Positions 32,332 through 41,839 of a stretch of DNA of 64,000 bases are shown here, in pieces. Position 1 is the stretch's first letter. Every line of letters starts with the position of its first letter. Both the position numbers and the translations under genes were made by a program. This DNA comes from Streptomyces flaveolus. Lineage in GTDB: Bacteria > Actinomycetota > Actinomycetes > Streptomycetales > Streptomycetaceae. A model generated the notes under the pieces. It saw only the letters and a list, made by a program, of their open reading frames with translations, did no database searches and was not told the origin of the DNA. Location: positions 260,758-324,757 of the forward strand of contig NZ_BMRV01000005.1 in the NCBI RefSeq assembly GCF_014648815.1, written 5' to 3'.

Positions 32332-33993
32332 CTACGCGTCGTAGACGTCGGCCTTCCGCGGCGACGGATCCTGCACCGCCGTGCTGAGGAACGACGACCG
32401 CGCGCCGAACTTCTCCGTGTCCACGCCGTTCTCCTCCAGCACCCGGATCGCCGCCGAGTGCACCACCCGCAGCACCGGTGTGGCCGCCCGCAGCGCGTCG
32501 TCGGCCATGAAGCGGTGCCGCCACGGCTGGTCCGCCCACGCGTGCCGCAGTCCGAAGGGCTCCGGCAGGCCGATCGTGCCGCCGAGCCAGTTCAGCAGGG
32601 GCGGGTACCAGGTGAGCGGGGCGCGGACGGCGAGCCGTACCACCTCGTTGGCGGTGACCAGCGGGAGCATCACCTTGCGTGTCTCCCACGGCTTGAACGA
32701 CTTGGCGACCTCCTTGGACGGGGCCTCCGGCTTGGTCGTGAAGAGCGGGTTGACCGGACCCAGGGCGTGCCCGGTGACCTCGATGCGCAGCGTCGAGTGC
32801 AGCACGGTCACCGTGATCAGCATCGTGATGACCAGCTGGCCGTCCCACAGCGTCCACTGGACGCCCAGGTAGTGCCGGTCGCCGGCCCCGAACTGCTGCT
32901 TGTTGCAGATGTCCTGGATCGCGTGCGGCTTGACCTGGTAGGCCTCGACGTCCGTGCCCTCCGGACGGGACACCGCCGTGGCCTTCTCCCCGATCGGCGT
33001 GACGATCCAGTGCCGTATCGACGGCTTCGTGAAGCCGCCGGTGTTCAGCGGGCCGCGCTCCAGCATGCGCAACTGGTCGTGGATGGACCGTATGACGTCC
33101 CAGCTGCGGAACGGGTGGATCTCCCGGGTCGGGTCGGCCGGCACCAGCTCCTCGGCGAGCTGCCAGCTGCCCCACCGCGTGCCCATGCCGAGGATGCCCT
33201 TGGGGCCGGCGTAGAAGACGGAGTTGGACTGCTGCTCGGCGCCGAGCTTGGCCAGCGACTGGCGCAGCTGCTCGGCCGCCGTCTCGTTCGGGTTGGTGGG
33301 CACCGCCTCGGGCACCTTGGCGCCGACGCCGCTGCCGGACAGCAGACCGTCCCAGCGCTCCCGCAGGTCCCTGGCCGTCCTCTCGCAGATCCGTTTGGCC
33401 CAGAACCATCCGACGACGGGCATCACGACGGCCGCACGCGCGTACCAGGCCCAGAAGCCGGAGAACGGCATCTTGAGCAGGAACAGCACCGCGAGGGCGG
33501 CGATCGCCACCAGGACGGCGGTGCCCAGGGCCCCGGCCTGCTTGTTCTCCGCCTTGGAGACGGTGGTGCGGATCTGGAAGCCGAGCAGCCAGACCAGCGT
33601 GCCCGGCAGGAACAGCAGACCGCACAGCACGCTGACCATGGTCAGCCGGTTGTCACGGGCCTTGCGGATGCCGTTGGCCGCCAGGCAGTGCTCCACGACC
33701 ACCTGCGGCTCGGCCCCGAAGGACTGGATGAGCGGCTTGCGGTCGCCGCCGAGCATGCGGTCGGCCACCGCGCGGGAGAAGGCCTCGCCCAGATTGGGGC
33801 GGAAGATCGTGGCCCAGGAGCGGCCCGGGTTGACGGTCGTCTGGTGCCACTCGTTGTCGGCCTTCTTGATCTCCTCCATCGGGTTGTCCCGGTAGGCGGC
33901 CGAGGCCAGCGCGAAGGTGGCCGTCTGCCCCCCGTCGTCCGTACGCGGAACCTGCGGTCCGAAGAAGTCCGCGTAACCGCCGTCAACGGTCAT
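32332..33993 (-). CDS. Large membrane protein of unknown function, 553 aa
   Basis: Residues ~1-110 are soluble. A hydrophobic cluster spans ~115-200 (VSVLCGLLFLPGTLVWLLGF, GTAVLVAIAALAVLFLL, AAVVMPVVGWFWA). Another membrane-prone segment lies at ~375-395 (LVITMLITVTVLHSTLRIEV). The rest is a large cytoplasmic portion without recognised motifs. The ATG at 33993 follows GGCGGGA. It is read on the minus strand, tail to tail with the HIT gene and downstream of the EF-G2-like gene. Confidence 0.8.
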   Translation of the reverse strand: MTVDGGYADFFGPQVPRTDDGGQTATFALASAAYRDNPMEEIKKADNEWHQTTVNPGRSWATIFRPNLGEAFSRAVADRMLGGDRKPLIQSFGAEPQVVVEHCLAANGIRKARDNRLTMVSVLCGLLFLPGTLVWLLGFQIRTTVSKAENKQAGALGTAVLVAIAALAVLFLLKMPFSGFWAWYARAAVVMPVVGWFWAKRICERTARDLRERWDGLLSGSGVGAKVPEAVPTNPNETAAEQLRQSLAKLGAEQQSNSVFYAGPKGILGMGTRWGSWQLAEELVPADPTREIHPFRSWDVIRSIHDQLRMLERGPLNTGGFTKPSIRHWIVTPIGEKATAVSRPEGTDVEAYQVKPHAIQDICNKQQFGAGDRHYLGVQWTLWDGQLVITMLITVTVLHSTLRIEVTGHALGPVNPLFTTKPEAPSKEVAKSFKPWETRKVMLPLVTANEVVRLAVRAPLTWYPPLLNWLGGTIGLPEPFGLRHAWADQPWRHRFMADDALRAATPVLRVVHSAAIRVLEENGVDTEKFGARSSFLSTAVQDPSPRKADVYDA

Positions 33994-34211
33994 TCCCGCC
34001 CCCGATCGCCACCACTGTCGCTCCTGCGGCCTTCCCGACTTCCCTGCCCCGCACACCTGTTGATCAGGTCATCAGCGTATCCGCAGCAGTCGGCGTGCGT
34101 CACCGGACGGCCAAAGGCGCCCCCGCGCGCGCCGGTTGACGCCGGGTGCGCCGTCGCGCGCCGGGGCGGCGGGCCTCCGGCGCGGGGCGGCCCACGCCGG
34201 TTCGAGCACCG

Positions 34212-36410
34212 TCACGACGTCGCGTGCACCTCCTCGCGCAGCCGCTCCGCGACCTGCTGCGGCATCGGTTCGTGCCGTGCGTAGCGGCGGTCGAAGCGTG
34301 CGGTGCCGTGCGACAGGGAGCGCAGGTCCACCGCGTACCGGCCGATCTCGATCTCGGGCACCTCGGCCCGGATCAGGGTCCGCCCGCCGCTGGTCTGCTC
34401 GGTGCCGAGCACCCGGCCGCGCCGCCCCGACAGGTCGCTCATCACGGCGCCCACGTAGTCGTCGCCGACCAGCACGCTCACCTCGGCCACCGGCTCCAGC
34501 AGATGGATCCGGGCGTCGGCCGCGGCCTCCCGCAGCGCCAGCGCGCCGGCCGTCTGGAAGGCGGCGTCGGAGGAGTCCACCGAGTGCGCCTTGCCGTCCA
34601 GCAGCGTGACGCGGACGTCGATCAGCGGATGGCCCGAGGCGACGCCCTTGGCGGCCTGCGCCCGCACGCCCTTCTCGACCGACGGGATGAACTGCCGGGG
34701 CACCGCACCGCCGACCACCTTGTCCACGAACTCGATGCCCGAACCGCCCGGCAGCGGCTCCACCTCGATCTCGCAGATGGCGTACTGCCCGTGCCCGCCG
34801 GACTGCTTGACGTGCCGCCCGCGCCCGGCCGCCCGGCTCCCGAAGGTTTCCCGCAGGGACACCTGGTGGGGTACGACGTCGACCTGGACGCCGTACCGGC
34901 TGCGCAGCCGCTCCAGGGCGACGTCCGCGTGGGCCTCGCCCAGGCACCACAAGACCACCTGGTGGGTGTCCTGGTTCTGCTCCAGCCGCATCGTCGGGTC
35001 CTCGGCGACCAGCCGGGCGAGCCCCTGGGAGAGCTTGTCCTCGTCGGGTTTGCTGTGCGCCTGGATGGCGAGCGGCAGCAACGGGTCGGGCATCTCCCAG
35101 GGCGCCATCAGCAACGGGTCGTCCTTGGCCGACAGCGTGTCCCCGGTCTCCGCGCGGCTCAGCTTGGCCACGCACGCCAGGTCGCCCGCGATCACGTGCG
35201 TGACCGGCCGCTGCTGCTTGCCGAACGGCGTCGTCAGGGCGCCGATCCGCTCGACGACGTCGTGGTCCTCGTGACCGCGGTCGGCCAGCCCGTGCCCGGA
35301 GACGTGCACCGTCTGGTCGGCACGCAGGGTGCCCGAGAAGACGCGGATCAGCGAGATCCGGCCGACGTACGGGTCGGAGGAGGTCTTCACGACCTCCGCG
35401 ACCAGCGACTCGTCGGGGTCGCACATCCGCAGTTCGCGCGGTGAGCCGTCGGGGGTGGTCACCCGGGGTGCCTCGCGTTCCAACGGCGTCGGGAAGCCGC
35501 GGACGATCAGCTCCAGCAGCTCGACGGTGCCCAGTCCCTGCCGGGCGCCCTCGGCGGCGGGAGCGGCGGCCAGAACGGGGAAGAACGCGCCGCGCGCGAC
35601 GGCCCGTTCCAGGTCCTGGATCAGTGTCCTGACGTCGACCTGCTCGCCGCCGAGGTAGCGGTCCATGAGGGTCTCGTCCTCGCTCTCCGCGATGATCCCC
35701 TCGATGAGCCGGTTGCGGGCCTCGTCGATCAGCGGCAGCTGGTCCCCGACGGGTTCGGACTCCTCGCGCACGCCGGAGGAGTAGTCGAACAGCCGCTGCG
35801 TGAGCAGCCCCATCAGCCCCGTCACGGGCGCGTGCCCGTCGGGCCCCTGCGGGCCCCGCAGGGGCAGGTACAGCGGCAGTACGGCGTCGGGGTCGTCCGC
35901 GCCGAACGCGTCGGCGCAGATCCGCGTCATCTCCTCGAAGTCGGCCCGCGCCGCCTCCAGGTGCGTGACGACGATGGCGCGCGGCATGCCGACGGCCGCG
36001 CACTCCTCCCACACCATGCGGGTCGAGCCGTCCACCCCGTCGGAGGCCGAGACGACGAAGAGGGCCGCGTCCGCGGCGCGCAGACCGGCCCTGAGCTCAC
36101 CGACGAAGTCGGCGTATCCGGGAGTGTCCAGCAGATTGATCTTGATGCCGTCCCATTCCACCGGCACCAGGGAGAGCTGTACCGAGCGTTGCTGCCGGTG
36201 CTCGATCTCGTCGTAGTCCGAGACGCAGCCGCCGTCCTCCACGCGGCCGGCCCGGTTCACCGCTCCCGCGGTCAGCGCGAGAGCCTCCACCAGAGTCGTC
36301 TTGCCCGATCCGGAGTGGCCGACCAGCACCACATTCCGTACGGACGCGGGGTGGTCGGCCGCCGTTGCCCTGCCGGCGGCTCCGGGGTGGGTATGTGCCT
36401 TGTCGCCCAT
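34212..36410 (-). CDS. Elongation factor G-like GTPase (EF-G2)
   Basis: A 732-residue translational-GTPase-like protein. The P-loop is GHSGSGKTTL instead of the canonical AHIDAGKTT-type sequence. G3 is LDTPGYADF, and G4 reads VTHLE rather than NKxD. Domains II-V of EF-G follow, including QSGGHGQYAICEIEV (domain IV) and a final EF-G C-terminal domain. The altered G motifs place it with the EF-G2 paralogues of actinobacteria, whose function is uncertain and which are not the main translocase. ATG 36410 has GGGAGGCAAGG upstream. It is divergent from the PI synthase operon. Confidence 0.87.
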   Translation of the reverse strand: MGDKAHTHPGAAGRATAADHPASVRNVVLVGHSGSGKTTLVEALALTAGAVNRAGRVEDGGCVSDYDEIEHRQQRSVQLSLVPVEWDGIKINLLDTPGYADFVGELRAGLRAADAALFVVSASDGVDGSTRMVWEECAAVGMPRAIVVTHLEAARADFEEMTRICADAFGADDPDAVLPLYLPLRGPQGPDGHAPVTGLMGLLTQRLFDYSSGVREESEPVGDQLPLIDEARNRLIEGIIAESEDETLMDRYLGGEQVDVRTLIQDLERAVARGAFFPVLAAAPAAEGARQGLGTVELLELIVRGFPTPLEREAPRVTTPDGSPRELRMCDPDESLVAEVVKTSSDPYVGRISLIRVFSGTLRADQTVHVSGHGLADRGHEDHDVVERIGALTTPFGKQQRPVTHVIAGDLACVAKLSRAETGDTLSAKDDPLLMAPWEMPDPLLPLAIQAHSKPDEDKLSQGLARLVAEDPTMRLEQNQDTHQVVLWCLGEAHADVALERLRSRYGVQVDVVPHQVSLRETFGSRAAGRGRHVKQSGGHGQYAICEIEVEPLPGGSGIEFVDKVVGGAVPRQFIPSVEKGVRAQAAKGVASGHPLIDVRVTLLDGKAHSVDSSDAAFQTAGALALREAAADARIHLLEPVAEVSVLVGDDYVGAVMSDLSGRRGRVLGTEQTSGGRTLIRAEVPEIEIGRYAVDLRSLSHGTARFDRRYARHEPMPQQVAERLREEVHATS

Positions 36411-36685
36411 GTCCTTGCCTCCCGTGCACGGTGAGGTCGTTGTGGGCGCGGACGCGCGGGACCGCGTGCACTGGCGGCTCCGGCGACGCCCGCGGTCCTT
36501 CGAGATTCCCACTCCCGTCACGCCGCGTCCATACGACGGACGTACGACGGCCCCGGCCCCGGCGCCCACCGGCCGCGGAGCCCGGGGTTCGGGTGCCCGT
36601 CCGCCGTGCACGCGCGCGCGTGACTACGATGGGCCAGCCGGTGGCCAGCAAGGGCCGCGCGGCCACACCGACCGTCGGGAAGGCC

Positions 36686-37354
36686 ATGCTGAACAAGTAC
36701 GCGCGTGCATTTTTTACGCGTGTCCTCACACCGTTCGCCGCGTTTCTCATCCGCAGGGGCGTCAGCCCGGACACGGTCACGCTGATCGGCACCGCCGGTG
36801 TGGTCGCGGGTGCGCTGGTCTTCTACCCCATGGGCGAGTTCTTCTGGGGCACGGTCGTGATCACGCTGTTCGTGTTCTCCGACCTCGTCGACGGCAACAT
36901 GGCACGCCAGCTCGGCCGCTCCAGCCGCTGGGGCGCCTTCCTGGACTCCACCCTGGACCGGGTCGCCGACGGCGCGATCTTCGGCGGCTTCGCCCTCTGG
37001 TACGCGGGGCACGGTGACGACAACGTGCTGTGCGCCGTGTCGATCTTCTGCCTGGCCAGCGGACAGGTGGTGTCGTACACCAAGGCGCGCGGCGAGGCGA
37101 TCGGCCTTCCGGTCGCCGTCAACGGGCTGGTCGAGCGCGCCGAGCGCCTCGTCGTCTCCCTGGTCGCGGCCGGTTTCGCGGGACTGCACAAGTTCGGCGT
37201 GCCCGGCATCCAGTACCTGCTGCCGATCGCCCTGTGGATCGTCGCCGTCGGCAGCCTCGTCACGCTGGTCCAGCGTGTCGTCACGGTCCGCCGGGAGTCC
37301 GCCGAGGCGGACGCCGCCGCGCAGGAGAACCAGGGCACCGAGGCGGCGAAGTGA
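36686..37354 (+). CDS. pgsA: Phosphatidylinositol phosphate synthase (CDP-alcohol phosphatidyltransferase)
   Basis: A 222-residue membrane enzyme. The CDP-alcohol transferase signature is complete: DLVDGNMAR (from residue 66), then G eight residues on, and GAFLDSTLD. Five to six helices are predicted. In actinobacteria this enzyme joins CDP-diacylglycerol to inositol-1-phosphate; the following PatA- and PimA-like genes place it in PI/PIM synthesis. ATG 36686 is chosen because GGGAAGG precedes it and the N-terminus then aligns with mycobacterial PgsA1. In-frame GTG 36641 or ATG 36629 are alternatives: TACGAT at 36625-36630 would suit a leaderless GTG start. Confidence 0.85.
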   Translation: MLNKYARAFFTRVLTPFAAFLIRRGVSPDTVTLIGTAGVVAGALVFYPMGEFFWGTVVITLFVFSDLVDGNMARQLGRSSRWGAFLDSTLDRVADGAIFGGFALWYAGHGDDNVLCAVSIFCLASGQVVSYTKARGEAIGLPVAVNGLVERAERLVVSLVAAGFAGLHKFGVPGIQYLLPIALWIVAVGSLVTLVQRVVTVRRESAEADAAAQENQGTEAAK

Positions 37355-38280
37355 GCGCTCGGGACCGGCTGTCCGACGCTCTGTACGGCGCCGGCTGGAG
37401 CACCGTCAAGAAGCTCCCCGAGCCGGCCGCGGTGCGGCTCGGCCGTACCGTCGCGGACCTCGCCTGGAAGCAGCGCGGCACGGGTGTGCGGCGGCTGGAG
37501 AGCAACTACGCGCGCGTGGTGCCGGGCGCGAGCCCGGAGCGGCTGGCCGAGCTGTCGCGCGCGGGCATGCGCTCGTACCTGCGCTACTGGATGGAGTCCT
37601 TCCGGCTGCCCGCCTGGAGCGCCGAGCGCGTCAAGGCGGGGTTCGTCCCCGAGGACCTGCACCACCTGACCGAGGGCATGGACGCGGGCAAGGGCGTGGT
37701 ACTCGCCCTGCCGCACCTGGCCAACTGGGACCTCGCCGGTGCCTGGGTCACCACCAAGCTGGGCATCCCTTTCACGACGGTCGCCGAGCGCCTCAAGCCG
37801 GAGACCCTCTACGACCGCTTCGTCGCCTACCGCGAGGGCCTCGGCATGGAGGTCCTCCCGCACAGCGGCGGCACCGCGTTCGGCACGCTGGCCCGGCGGT
37901 TGCGGGACGGCGGCCTGGTCTGCCTGGTCGCCGACCGGGATCTGTCCGCCTCCGGCGTGGAGGTCGACTTCTTCGGCGAGACGGCCCGCATGCCGGCCGG
38001 CCCCGCCCTGCTCGCCCAGCAGACCGGCGCACGGCTGCTACCGGTGACGCTCTGGTACGACGACTCGCCGGTCATGCGGGGCCGGGTCCATCCGCCGGTC
38101 GAGGTACCCGAGTCAGGTACCCGGCGCGAGAAGACGTCTGTCATGACACAGGCGCTGGCCGACGCCTTCGCCACGGGGATCGCCGACCATCCGGAGGACT
38201 GGCACATGCTGCAGCGCTTGTGGCTGAAGGACCTCGACCCGGCCAAGGCACCCACCGCCGGCGAGCGGGACGCGTCGTGA
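37351..38280 (+). CDS. Phosphatidylinositol mannoside acyltransferase (PatA/LpxL-like)
   Basis: A 309-residue lipid acyltransferase. The catalytic motif H-x4-D is in LPHLANWDLAG (residues ~115-125), and the acceptor-site region is FGETARMPAGPALLA. It would transfer a fatty acyl chain to the mannose of PIM at the inner membrane face. GTG 37351 overlaps the pgsA stop by 4 bp (GTGA) and its own stop overlaps pimA in the same way, so the three genes form a tightly coupled operon matching the mycobacterial order. Confidence 0.88.
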   Translation: MSARDRLSDALYGAGWSTVKKLPEPAAVRLGRTVADLAWKQRGTGVRRLESNYARVVPGASPERLAELSRAGMRSYLRYWMESFRLPAWSAERVKAGFVPEDLHHLTEGMDAGKGVVLALPHLANWDLAGAWVTTKLGIPFTTVAERLKPETLYDRFVAYREGLGMEVLPHSGGTAFGTLARRLRDGGLVCLVADRDLSASGVEVDFFGETARMPAGPALLAQQTGARLLPVTLWYDDSPVMRGRVHPPVEVPESGTRREKTSVMTQALADAFATGIADHPEDWHMLQRLWLKDLDPAKAPTAGERDAS

Positions 38281-39443
38281 GGATCGGCATCGTCTGCCCG
38301 TACTCGTGGGACGTGCCGGGCGGCGTCCAGTTCCACATCCGCGACCTCGCCGAGTACTTCATCCGCCTCGGGCACAAGGTGTCGGTCCTCGCACCCGCCG
38401 ACGACGACACCCCGCTGCCGCCGTACGTCGTCTCGGCCGGGCGCGCGGTACCGGTGCCGTACAACGGCTCGGTGGCCCGCCTGAACTTCGGCTTCCTGTC
38501 GGCGGCCCGGGTACGGCGCTGGCTGCACGACGGCGCGTTCGACGTCATCCACATCCACGAGCCGACCTCGCCGTCGCTGGGCCTGCTGACCTGCTGGGCG
38601 GCGCAGGGCCCGATCGTGGCCACCTTCCACACGTCCAACCCGCGCTCGCGGGCGATGATCGCCGCCTACGCGATCCTCCAGGCGGCCCTGGAGAAGATCA
38701 GCGCCCGGATCGCGGTGAGCGAGTACGCCCGCCGCACACTCGTCGAGCACCTGGGCGGGGACGCGGTCGTGATCCCCAACGGCGTCGACGTCGGCTTTTT
38801 CGCCGGGGCCGAGCCGAACCCCGCCTGGCAGGGCGACACGATCGGCTTCATCGGGCGCATCGACGAACCCCGCAAGGGGCTCCCGGTGCTGATGGGGGCC
38901 CTGCCGAAGATCCTCGCGGCGCGTCCGGGGGTCCGGCTGCTGGTCGCCGGGCGCGGCGACGAGAAGGAGGCGGTGGCGTCCCTGCCCGCCGAGCTGCGCT
39001 CCCGGGTGGAGTTCCTCGGCATGATCAGCGACGAGGACAAGGCCCGCTTCCTGCGCAGCGTCGACCTGTACGTGGCGCCCAACACGGGCGGCGAGAGCTT
39101 CGGCATCATCCTCGTCGAGGCCATGTCGGCGGGCGCCCCCGTGCTCGCCTCCGACCTCGACGCCTTCGCCCAGGTCCTCGACCAGGGGGCGGCCGGCGAG
39201 CTCTTCGCCAACGAGGACGCCGACGCGCTGGCCGACGCGGCGGTACGGCTGCTGGCCGACCCGGAGCGCCGGGCCGTGCTGCGGGAACGGGGCAGCGCGC
39301 ACGTACGGCGCTTCGACTGGTCGACGGTCGGCGCGGACATCCTGTCCGTCTACGAGACGGTGACGGCGGGAGCGGCGGCGGTGGCGGCGGACGACCGGGC
39401 GACGGGCCTGCGCGCGAGATTCGGCCTGGCGGCGAAGGACTGA
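38277..39443 (+). CDS. pimA: Phosphatidylinositol alpha-mannosyltransferase
   Basis: A 388-residue GT-B glycosyltransferase of family GT4. The N-terminus MRIGIVCPYSWDVPGGVQFH and IHIHEPTSPSL are typical PimA. The GDP-binding half has GFIGRIDEPRKGL and the E-x7-E motif in GGESFGIILVEAM (residues ~279-291). It transfers the first mannose from GDP-mannose to phosphatidylinositol. GTG 38277 overlaps the acyltransferase stop (GTGA). The last ~25 residues are Ala-rich and basic. An interspersed repeat follows the stop. Confidence 0.9.
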   Translation: MRIGIVCPYSWDVPGGVQFHIRDLAEYFIRLGHKVSVLAPADDDTPLPPYVVSAGRAVPVPYNGSVARLNFGFLSAARVRRWLHDGAFDVIHIHEPTSPSLGLLTCWAAQGPIVATFHTSNPRSRAMIAAYAILQAALEKISARIAVSEYARRTLVEHLGGDAVVIPNGVDVGFFAGAEPNPAWQGDTIGFIGRIDEPRKGLPVLMGALPKILAARPGVRLLVAGRGDEKEAVASLPAELRSRVEFLGMISDEDKARFLRSVDLYVAPNTGGESFGIILVEAMSAGAPVLASDLDAFAQVLDQGAAGELFANEDADALADAAVRLLADPERRAVLRERGSAHVRRFDWSTVGADILSVYETVTAGAAAVAADDRATGLRARFGLAAKD

Positions 39444-39461
39444 GAGCGGGGGCTGCGGTCC

Positions 39462-39543
39462 TGACGGGCTGTTTCGGCCCGTCCGGCGTATGAGGACGAG
39501 GCCGTCCAGGCCGAAAGCGGGGGTCCGGGGGCGGCAGCCCCCG
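39462..39543. repeat. Interspersed intergenic repeat, copy B
   Basis: Shares CCCGTCCGGCG, TGAGGACGAGGCCGTCCAGG and a terminal CCGGGGG-cggcag-CCCCCGG palindrome with copy A at 32226-32294, in the same orientation. Here the first part also forms GACGGGC...GCCCGTC. It follows pimA directly. Confidence 0.7.
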
Positions 39544-39590
39544 GTGCCCGCCCCCATCGCCCACCCAGCGGAGCGTTAGGGTTGCCGCCC

Positions 39591-40133
39591 GTGACTCCAA
39601 CCCTCATCTGGATCCTGGTCGTCCTCATCGCGATCGGCCTGTACCTCAGCTGGACGGCGGGCCGGCTGGACCGCCTGCACGCCCGCATCGACGCCGCGCG
39701 TGCCGCGCTCGACGCCCAGCTGCTGCGCAGGGCCTCCGTGGCCCAGGAACTGGCCACCTCGGGCGTGCTCGACCCGGCCGCCTCGATCGTCCTGTACGAG
39801 GCCGCGCACGCCGCCCGGCAGGCCGAGGAGGAGCAGCGCGAGGTCGCCGAGAGCGAGCTGAGCCAGGCCCTGCGGGCGGTGTTCGAGGACGCCCGGCAGG
39901 TGGAGGCGGTGCGCGAGGCGCCCGGGGGAGAGGAGGCCGCCCGCGAACTGACCGAGGCGGTCCGCAGGGTGCCGATGGCCCGGCGCTTCCACAACGACGC
40001 CGTGGGCGCCGCGCGCCGCCTGCGCGAACACCGCAAGGTCCGCTGGTTCCGGCTGGCCGGACACGCCCCCTTCCCGCTGGCCTTCGAGATGGACGACGAG
40101 CCCCCGGCCGCGCTGGTGGACAGGGGCGCCTAG
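39591..40133 (+). CDS. LemA-like membrane protein
   Basis: A 180-residue protein with one N-terminal helix ([17 protein letters not shown]). A helical region follows, [21 protein letters not shown] at ~32-50 in pieces, then [14 protein letters not shown]. The end [20 protein letters not shown] ... FEMDDEPP resembles LemA proteins. The function of LemA proteins is unknown. TAGGGT at 39577-39582 lies 8 bp before GTG 39591, so a leaderless start is likely; TTG 39582 is an alternative. Confidence 0.65.
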   Translation: MTPTLIWILVVLIAIGLYLSWTAGRLDRLHARIDAARAALDAQLLRRASVAQELATSGVLDPAASIVLYEAAHAARQAEEEQREVAESELSQALRAVFEDARQVEAVREAPGGEEAARELTEAVRRVPMARRFHNDAVGAARRLREHRKVRWFRLAGHAPFPLAFEMDDEPPAALVDRGA

Positions 40134-40180
40134 CCGCCGTTTCGGCCCCTTCGCCCCGCAAAAGGATCCACCGGCTGCCC

Positions 40181-40208
40181 ATTGGCCCTTGCTGTGGCCT
40201 GGTCCAAT
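40181..40208 (+). promoter_or_regulatory. Inverted repeat upstream of pdxS, possible PdxR-type operator
   Basis: ATTGGCCC (40181-40188) and GGTCCAAT (40201-40208) are inverted copies with one mismatch, centred ~65 bp before the pdxS start. GGTCCA-type half-sites are known for MocR/PdxR regulators of pdxST. No such regulator gene is adjacent, so this is an inference. Confidence 0.35.
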
Positions 40209-40258
40209 CGCGTTTCCTCAGTGCTGCAGAAACCCCCTTTCTCTTCAGCGAGGTACCC

Positions 40259-41170
40259 GTGTCCAGCACGCTCTCCGAAAACCAGGCCCCCGAGACCGGC
40301 ACCGCCCGTGTGAAGCGCGGCATGGCCGAGCAGCTCAAGGGCGGCGTGATCATGGATGTCGTCACGCCGGAGCAGGCGAAGATCGCCGAGGACGCGGGCG
40401 CCGTCGCCGTCATGGCCCTGGAGCGCGTCCCGGCCGACATCCGCAAGGACGGCGGGGTGGCCCGCATGTCCGACCCGGACATGATCGAGGGCATCATCAA
40501 CGCGGTCTCCATCCCGGTGATGGCCAAGTCCCGCATCGGCCACTTCGTAGAGGCCCAGGTCCTGCAGTCCCTCGGCGTGGACTACATCGACGAGTCCGAG
40601 GTCCTCACCCCGGCCGACGAGGTCAACCACAGCGACAAGTTCGCCTTCACGACCCCCTTCGTCTGCGGCGCCACCAACCTCGGCGAGGCCCTGCGCCGCA
40701 TCGCCGAGGGCGCGGCCATGATCCGCTCCAAGGGCGAGGCCGGCACCGGCAACGTCGTCGAGGCCGTCCGCCACCTGCGCCAGATCAAGAACGAGATCGC
40801 CCGCCTGCGCGGCTACGACAACAACGAGCTGTACGCCGCCGCCAAGGAGCTGCGCGCCCCGTACGAGCTGGTCCGCGAGGTCGCCGAGCTGGGCAAGCTC
40901 CCGGTCGTCCTGTTCTCCGCCGGCGGCGTCGCCACCCCCGCCGACGCCGCGCTGATGCGCCAGCTCGGCGCCGAGGGCGTCTTCGTCGGCTCCGGCATCT
41001 TCAAGTCGGGCGACCCGGCCAAGCGCGCCGCCGCCATCGTGAAGGCCACCACCTTCTACGACGACCCGAAGATCATCGCGGACGCGTCCCGCAACCTCGG
41101 CGAGGCCATGGTCGGCATCAACTGCGACACCCTCCCCGAGACCGAGCGCTACGCCAACCGCGGCTGGTAA
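40259..41170 (+). CDS. pdxS: Pyridoxal 5'-phosphate synthase, synthase subunit
   Basis: A 303-residue (beta/alpha)8 enzyme and one of the most conserved proteins known. Visible blocks are [52 protein letters not shown] and [10 protein letters not shown], including the two active-site lysines (MAKSR and RSKGE). It makes PLP from ribose 5-phosphate, glyceraldehyde 3-phosphate and ammonia delivered by PdxT, encoded 12 bp downstream. GTG 40259 follows AGCGAGG. Confidence 0.98.
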   Translation: MSSTLSENQAPETGTARVKRGMAEQLKGGVIMDVVTPEQAKIAEDAGAVAVMALERVPADIRKDGGVARMSDPDMIEGIINAVSIPVMAKSRIGHFVEAQVLQSLGVDYIDESEVLTPADEVNHSDKFAFTTPFVCGATNLGEALRRIAEGAAMIRSKGEAGTGNVVEAVRHLRQIKNEIARLRGYDNNELYAAAKELRAPYELVREVAELGKLPVVLFSAGGVATPADAALMRQLGAEGVFVGSGIFKSGDPAKRAAAIVKATTFYDDPKIIADASRNLGEAMVGINCDTLPETERYANRGW

Positions 41171-41182
41171 GGCACCGAACCC

Positions 41183-41791
41183 ATGAGTGACACCCCCGTC
41201 ATCGGCGTCCTGGCCCTCCAGGGCGACGTACGGGAGCACCTCGTCGCCCTGGCCGCGGCCGATGCCGTGGCCAGGCCGGTCAGGCGCCCCGAAGAACTCG
41301 CCGAGGTCGACGGCCTCGTCCTGCCCGGCGGCGAGTCCACCACCATCTCCAAGCTGGCCGTCCTCTTCGGCGTGATGGAGCCCCTCCGCGCGCGCGTGCG
41401 CGACGGCATGCCCGTCTACGGCACCTGCGCCGGCATGATCATGCTGGCCGACAAGATCCTCGACCCGCGCTCGGGCCAGGAGACCGTCGGCGGCATCGAC
41501 ATGATCGTGCGCCGCAACGCCTTCGGACGGCAGAACGAGTCCTTCGAAGCGGCCGTCGACATCGCGGGCGTGGCGGGCGATCCGGTCGAGGGCGTCTTCA
41601 TCCGCGCCCCCTGGGTCGAGTCCGTGGGCGCGGCGGCCGAGGTGCTCGCCGAGCACGACGGCCACATCGTCGCGGTCCGCCAGGGCAACGCGCTGGCCAC
41701 GTCGTTCCATCCGGAGCTGACCGGCGACCACCGCGTCCACCGCCTCTTCGCCGACATGGTGCGCGCGAACCGGGCGGCGGAGTCCTTGTAG
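41183..41791 (+). CDS. pdxT: Pyridoxal 5'-phosphate synthase, glutaminase subunit
   Basis: A 202-residue class I glutamine amidotransferase. The nucleophile is in YGTCAGMI (Cys ~80), the His-Glu pair in SFHPELTGD (~173-175), and the oxyanion loop in [12 protein letters not shown]. It splits glutamine and channels ammonia into PdxS. It directly follows pdxS. yebC begins 48 bp later, possibly on the same transcript, which would end at the strong hairpin at 42616. Confidence 0.97.
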   Translation: MSDTPVIGVLALQGDVREHLVALAAADAVARPVRRPEELAEVDGLVLPGGESTTISKLAVLFGVMEPLRARVRDGMPVYGTCAGMIMLADKILDPRSGQETVGGIDMIVRRNAFGRQNESFEAAVDIAGVAGDPVEGVFIRAPWVESVGAAAEVLAEHDGHIVAVRQGNALATSFHPELTGDHRVHRLFADMVRANRAAESL

Positions 41792-41839
41792 GATTCCTGC
41801 GTTCGTTGCAGAGATGGGTTACGCGAAGGAGACAGGCAG

